This document shows, one piece after another, positions 59,578 through 64,000 of a DNA stretch of 64,000 nt; the stretch's first letter is position 1, and each line of letters starts with the position of its first letter. A program made the position numbers and the translations under genes. A model generated the notes under the pieces. It was given only the letters and a program-made list of their open reading frames with translations, made no database searches and was not told the DNA's origin. The stretch comes from Chrysomallon squamiferum (taxonomy: Eukaryota > Mollusca > Gastropoda > Neomphalida > Peltospiridae): contig CM022669.1 in assembly GCA_012295275.1 (NCBI GenBank), positions 11,624,949 to 11,688,948 on the forward strand, in the 5' to 3' direction.

Positions 59578-59955
59578 AGGATATCAAAACAAAAAGAAAA
59601 GACATAAAGTTTGACAGAAAAAAAAAAGTAAAAGTTTCGAAAACAGTAAGCAGAAAAAATAAATCTTAGAAAAAAAATAAAAAGAACAATCAAAAGAGAG
59701 AAAGATAGAAAAAAGAATTTAAAAAAAAAAAAAAAAAATACCTAAAGGAAAAAGAAAGAAAATAAGTGACAGAAAATAAGAAATAGATTAAAAGAAGGAA
59801 TTAAAGAAAAGATAAAAATAAAAGAAAAGATGAAAGAAAGGAAGAAAAAAGAAGGAAAGAAAGAAAATGACTGAACAAAGGAGAGAAAAAGAATGAAAGA
59901 ACAGAAGAAAGAAAGAGGAAGAAAACAGAAAAAAAAGAAAAGAAAGGGGAAAGAA
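59578..59955. repeat. Purine-rich (GAAA) tract of about 370 bp
   Basis: Nearly all A and G on the plus strand, with 18 or more A at 59721-59738 and GGAA/GAAAGA repeats. The transcript strand is pyrimidine-rich. Confidence 0.88.
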
Positions 59956-61760
59956 GTAAATGTCCTTTTCAAAATTTAAATTTTATTCTTCATTATTTGT
60001 TTAAATTATTAAATGGTAATAGTAGTAACTGGTTTTTTGTTGTCTTTTTTAGTTTTTATTATTGTTGTTATAATTGCTATTATATTGTTGTTTTATTTTT
60101 TGCTTTCTTAAATATGAGATCATTTTGAATGCATTTTAAAAAATAAATAATACTAATCCACTAGTACTCTAAAAATTCACATTATAATCTGAAAATAAAA
60201 ATCATGCTATTTAAAAAAAAAAAAAAAAAAATTATTTTATTGATCTACTCAAACATGCCAGAAGATGTTCAGAGTACACAACAGATTGGGAAAAAAGGAA
60301 TTTTTCAATTAGACATTTTAAATGAAAACCATTTTATGACATCCTGAATGAAAACATGACAGTTGGGGATAAAATCGCGACGGACAAAAGGGGCGGAAAT
60401 TGGGAGGTCACCAAATAATTCAACTGAGCGAAGAGCAAAAATTAGAAAAAAAAAAAAAATTTAAAACCTCAACTTATTATAGTCTAATTTAAAAGACATG
60501 AATGCTTCTACAAGTCATTTATTGGTTTTAGTAATCAATAAAAAAAAAGAGTTTAAGAGATTAAAGACGGCAATATTTTAACAGGGATGCCTTCGAATAA
60601 AATTGGATGTGAGAAGTTAAAAGATTAACGTCATAGAGGGTAAATATTTTCATTGGATTATTTTCTCTGCAAACATTAATGGTGCATTATGGGTTTGAAA
60701 GAGAATTTTTTTTTTAAGTATTTGATGTCTTATTTAATTGGAAAGAAATGTAAAAAAAAATAAAAATAAAAAGGTAAACGGTAGAATAAATATGAGAGAG
60801 AATGAAAGAAATGTTTGAATTATTTATCACTGGTTTATGAAGAAAATAGAAAAACAAGAACATTTTTAAGAGTAAAATTTTTTTTTCAAAATTCTTCAGA
60901 AAGAAAGAAATGTGATACCGAAGAAAAATTATACAAGAAAATATATTGGTGATTAGTACATAGAAAGAATTAAGAAAACAAATTATCAAGAAAGATATTA
61001 TTTATAACCTTTGTTTTTGGTCGAGTTTTTTTATCTTAAAATATCTGAAATTTTGCAAACATTATAACAAATGTCCTTGAATAATTTTTGTTGTTTTTTT
61101 AAATAATGTATTGAAATTCGACAGTGAAAAATAAAAAATAATAATTTTGTTTTGAAAAAACTGAATAAAAGTATGTTGAATAAAATATCAGGCTTTTTTT
61201 ATCTCGTTCTTCTTGTTTTAAATTGTAACACATATACATATTTTAAGGGGTTTTTTTTTTCTTCAAAACTGAAAATAACTACAAAAAAAAGGTAATATTC
61301 AGTTTAAAATGAAAGATTTATATGTTAATACCTTTAAGCATAGTATTAGTCAATATATATCATTATCAGTATCCACTTCATCAAATCTCCATAAATAAAT
61401 GATGTAAATTTAATCAACAGAATGAACTACACCACTCAACATGGATTTTAACAGAACTGGATCTGATAATCAAAAATAAAATATTAAAAAAACATTAATT
61501 TATTTTTGCCAGTGCTCCGATACAAAATGGAGGAATTACATTCCCCAGAATAAACTATTCTGTTATGTACAACAACAACAACAACAATAATAATAATAAT
61601 GATAATAAATATTCTAAAGTATCAGTTCTGAAAAGAAAAAAGACCTAGAAGAATATTAACAATTATTTACATCAACAGTTCTTACAATAATAATGGCTTC
61701 CCGTAAAACTGAAATCAATTCTGCTTATCAAATAAACTGACTCTAATAGCAAATCCGAGA
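59956..61760. other. A/T-rich intron, with a small CpG patch
   Basis: A/T-rich sequence with A runs (60210-60229, 60446-60460). A short unique patch at 60360-60440 contains AAAATCGCGACGGACAAAAG. AAC/AAT triplets lie at 61570-61606. No gene-like signal. Confidence 0.4.
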
Positions 61761-61774
61761 GAGAAAAAGAATAA

Positions 61775-62335
61775 CATATGTGAACGATGTGTATTCTCTT
61801 TCATTCTCTTGCAATCTGATTATGCAGCAGTATCCGTTGATTCAAGGAGTTAATCATTAACCAAAATGTTTCTTTGTATCGTCCTTCACGACGTCTGAGC
61901 AGGACATTTTTTTTTTTTTATTTTTTTTTTTTTTGGAGAACTATTTTCAGCAGAGCAGCCGTCTGTTGCTGACTGACCACGGGCAGTTTGTCCGAGTTGA
62001 GATTATTACTGTGCGAGAGGTCGAGCGATTAATCCAATCAATATGACGATGTGTAATGATGATGAATGAAGTGATACACTACAGGATCCGACATAACTCA
62101 CAAAGCCGAGTGCAGATACAATCAATTTGTTTCAAATAAATTACACGAGCCGCAGTTTCTGCAACTCTTTTGTGAGGCGCTTTGATCAAGGAAGCAGAAA
62201 TATATTTATTGAGAATTACGACTTTGCGTTGGTATTGAAAAGATTGAAATTTCAGATTAAAAGTTTCTCACAAAGTCGTAATGTATTTATGTGTTATTTA
62301 GATATTGAACAAGTTAATTCAGATTAAATTGCTGT
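61775..62335. other. Unique, G+C-richer block, possible conserved noncoding element
   Basis: Complex sequence with CpGs interrupted by a T run at 61907-61934. No coding evidence. Confidence 0.3.
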
Positions 62336-62637
62336 TACGTATTTTTATTTTAAAATTAGTAATGTAAATTTTTGTATTTCTCAGCAATTTAAATATACAT
62401 AAAAATTACAAAGATATTTTTATTCAAAAAATCTTAACAATGCATAATATTTAATATCAGTAGATAAATCAAATACAGGAAAATAACATTAACTGATTTT
62501 ACATCTCAAAATGGAAAACTAATTCAAAAGTTTGTTTTTAAGGGAAGGTGACAGCACACAAAACAGACAAAATAATAAATTCTCTATTTACATACATATT
62601 CACACATACATATGTACATACACTCACATTTTCTTAT

Positions 62638-62675
62638 ACATTTAATTCAAGAGAGTTCCAAAGGGGAAAAGACTG
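62638..62675. repeat. 38-bp direct repeat, left copy
   Basis: ACATTTAATTCAAGAGAGTT then CCAAAGGGGAAAAGACTG. It matches 63265-63302 at 36 of 38 positions. Confidence 0.88.
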
Positions 62676-63264
62676 AAACACACCCACACCTTTACTGTTA
62701 ATTCAAACTGAAGAGCAGATTGATTTTTTGTTCTAGTTACAAACTGGTTTACAAATCTAATGTCTGTTGTCTGTCTGAAACCTTTAAATTGTATCAGCCT
62801 CTACATTTACTAAGTACAGTCTCAAAGCTGAAATTTAATGAACATCCTCAAAGCCCTGTGGCTCTAAATGTTGTTACATAATCTTATCAACCTGAGATCA
62901 GACAGGGGACTCAGAAAATCCGATGTACAAGATTTTCAACAAATCCTTTCTTAACCCTAACAGATCTTCTACTTCTTCTTACACTCAATTTGTCGACTGT
63001 AATGAGAAATATCTGCATTTGAAATGCAATGAGGGGGATCATTCATTAACTGTTTTTTTCTCTTCTTACAGCCATTTTGTTGACAAAAGTGAAAGCGTAA
63101 ATGATATACTGCAGTTTTAGTAGGTAAAATTGCTGTGAGTGTAAATATGTTTAAGAGTTTTAGTACCTTAAAAACACTTATATACACTGCATTTTAAGGA
63201 AAACTGATAATTTCAAGATATCAGATTTGTGACAGAAGAACATACATTAATATTTTTTTTTTTT

Positions 63265-63302
63265 ACATTTAATACAAGAGAGTTCCAAAGGTGAAAAGAC
63301 TG
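63265..63302. repeat. 38-bp direct repeat, right copy
   Basis: Partner of 62638-62675, 627 bp away, preceded by a T run. Confidence 0.88.
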
Positions 63303-63604
63303 TTCTGTTCATCATGTTAGTGTAATTATAAACAATACTTATATATATGTGTAATGATAAAAAAAAAAACACAGATTTCTATCTCATATTATTTTTATAT
63401 GAAAACTGTTTTAAAATGATGAAACCATATCAAGAATATACACCTACAAATCATATTATTATTGTATCAGTAGCATTATTCCAATACATTTAAGTTTCAA
63501 AATTTCACAGACAGTCTGGATAAAATGGTATTTTATTAACGCTACAGAAACTAAGCAATACACAACCTTTAATTTCCATTTTGACTAATTCAGCATTCAA
63601 TATA

Positions 63605-63631
63605 TAAAAAAAAAAAAAAAAAAAAAAAAAA
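63605..63631. repeat. Poly-A tract
   Basis: About 25 A following AATATAT. Confidence 0.93.
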
Positions 63632-64000
63632 TGTGTCCACGGTGCTGCAAGAGGAATTTCGTCAAGTACAAACTGTAATGGAGGTGAACGCAGCAGACAC
63701 AACTGGTGGTGATTAAGAAACATGGATTGACAGCTTCGGCACTGTAGATGGTATATAGTTAAAGATCCGACAGTCGCTGCGACAAACTTTCAAACATCGA
63801 CAGCGCAATCAAATTGATCAAGGAACCATTAAACACTTATCGGGTTCAGATAAATTGAATGGAATGCAATTGGTCGGAGGAAATTGAGAAACACTTGGAG
63901 AGATGCATCTAGGCGAAGAGGAACTCTCGCCCAAGTATCGCACTGCTTTTGTAATTGAAATCCATGACTGATAAAAAGCATTGTTAATTAATGCTGTTGA
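63632..64000. other. Unique, G+C-richer block running off the window end
   Basis: Complex sequence with CpGs and several AATTGA/TTAATTAAT homeodomain-like cores. It is open to the right edge, so its extent is unknown. No coding evidence. Confidence 0.32.

Larger units (their letters stand above)
25856..64000 (-). other. Upstream phase-1 intron (or introns), at least 38 kb
   Basis: The exon at 25855 starts in phase 1, so coding sequence must precede it. No signal peptide or earlier exon was recognised between 25856 and 64000 on the minus strand. A very long first intron is common in neuronal Ig-superfamily genes. The interval contains many non-repetitive, somewhat G+C-richer blocks separated by repeats. 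A small upstream exon could still be hidden here; one weak 15-nt candidate is listed at 31869-31883. Confidence 0.7.

Noticed and set aside
63505-63723. Minus-strand frame starting MFLNHHQLCLL as a possible signal-peptide exon
   Set aside because: It lacks a continuous hydrophobic core and runs into a poly-A/T tract; there is no donor in a suitable place.

Overview
This is a window of animal (eukaryotic) nuclear DNA, strongly A+T-rich by eye, dominated by intron sequence and simple or tandem repeats. There is no operon structure, no dense coding, no rRNA, no recognisable tRNA and no transposase. The only protein-coding sequence I can support with confidence is two short exons on the minus strand, 25855-25749 and 12401-12197. 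Joined in phase they encode one complete V-type immunoglobulin domain (103 codons plus the split end codons). It has the sequence style of the bilaterian neuronal adhesion family that includes lachesin, DIPs/Dprs, zig-8 and the IgLONs. The details of the domain (WNLHI, SDEGVFTC, CQINTDP) fit an invertebrate, and I would guess a lophotrochozoan such as a mollusc. That taxonomic guess is an inference and cannot be proved here.

Layout, read along the transcript (minus strand, high to low coordinates). 64000-25856 is at least 38 kb of upstream intron, and I find no signal-peptide exon in it. 25855-25749 encodes the first part of the Ig domain, up to just before the C strand. 25748-12402 is a 13.3 kb phase-0 intron. 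12401-12197 encodes the rest of the domain. 12196-1 is at least 12 kb of downstream phase-1 intron, and no second Ig domain is visible. The signal peptide, later Ig domains and membrane anchor must therefore lie outside the window or be too small to recognise.

The most interesting object is a candidate 15-nt microexon at 18939-18925 inside the 13.3 kb intron. It is on the coding strand, has a good acceptor and a GTGAGT donor, is a multiple of three with no stop, and is bounded by the phase-0 joint. It would add five residues (EKQPV) to the loop between the B and C strands of the Ig domain. Its acceptor lies in the first copy of a roughly 93-bp tandem repeat whose other copies carry decayed acceptor-like sequences. 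A weaker 15-nt candidate lies upstream at 31883-31869.

The rest of the window alternates between two textures. One is moderately G+C-richer, non-repetitive blocks of 200-500 bp, which look like conserved noncoding (regulatory) elements but cannot be tested without comparison. The other is repeats of every scale. These include long CA/GT, CT/GA and AAT microsatellites, homopolymers up to 61 nt, clean minisatellites (43-bp x about 41; 18-bp x about 29) and an unusually large number of decayed tandem duplications with units of 27-170 bp. The long open reading frames in the window (up to 682 codons) are products of repeats that lack stop codons, not genes.
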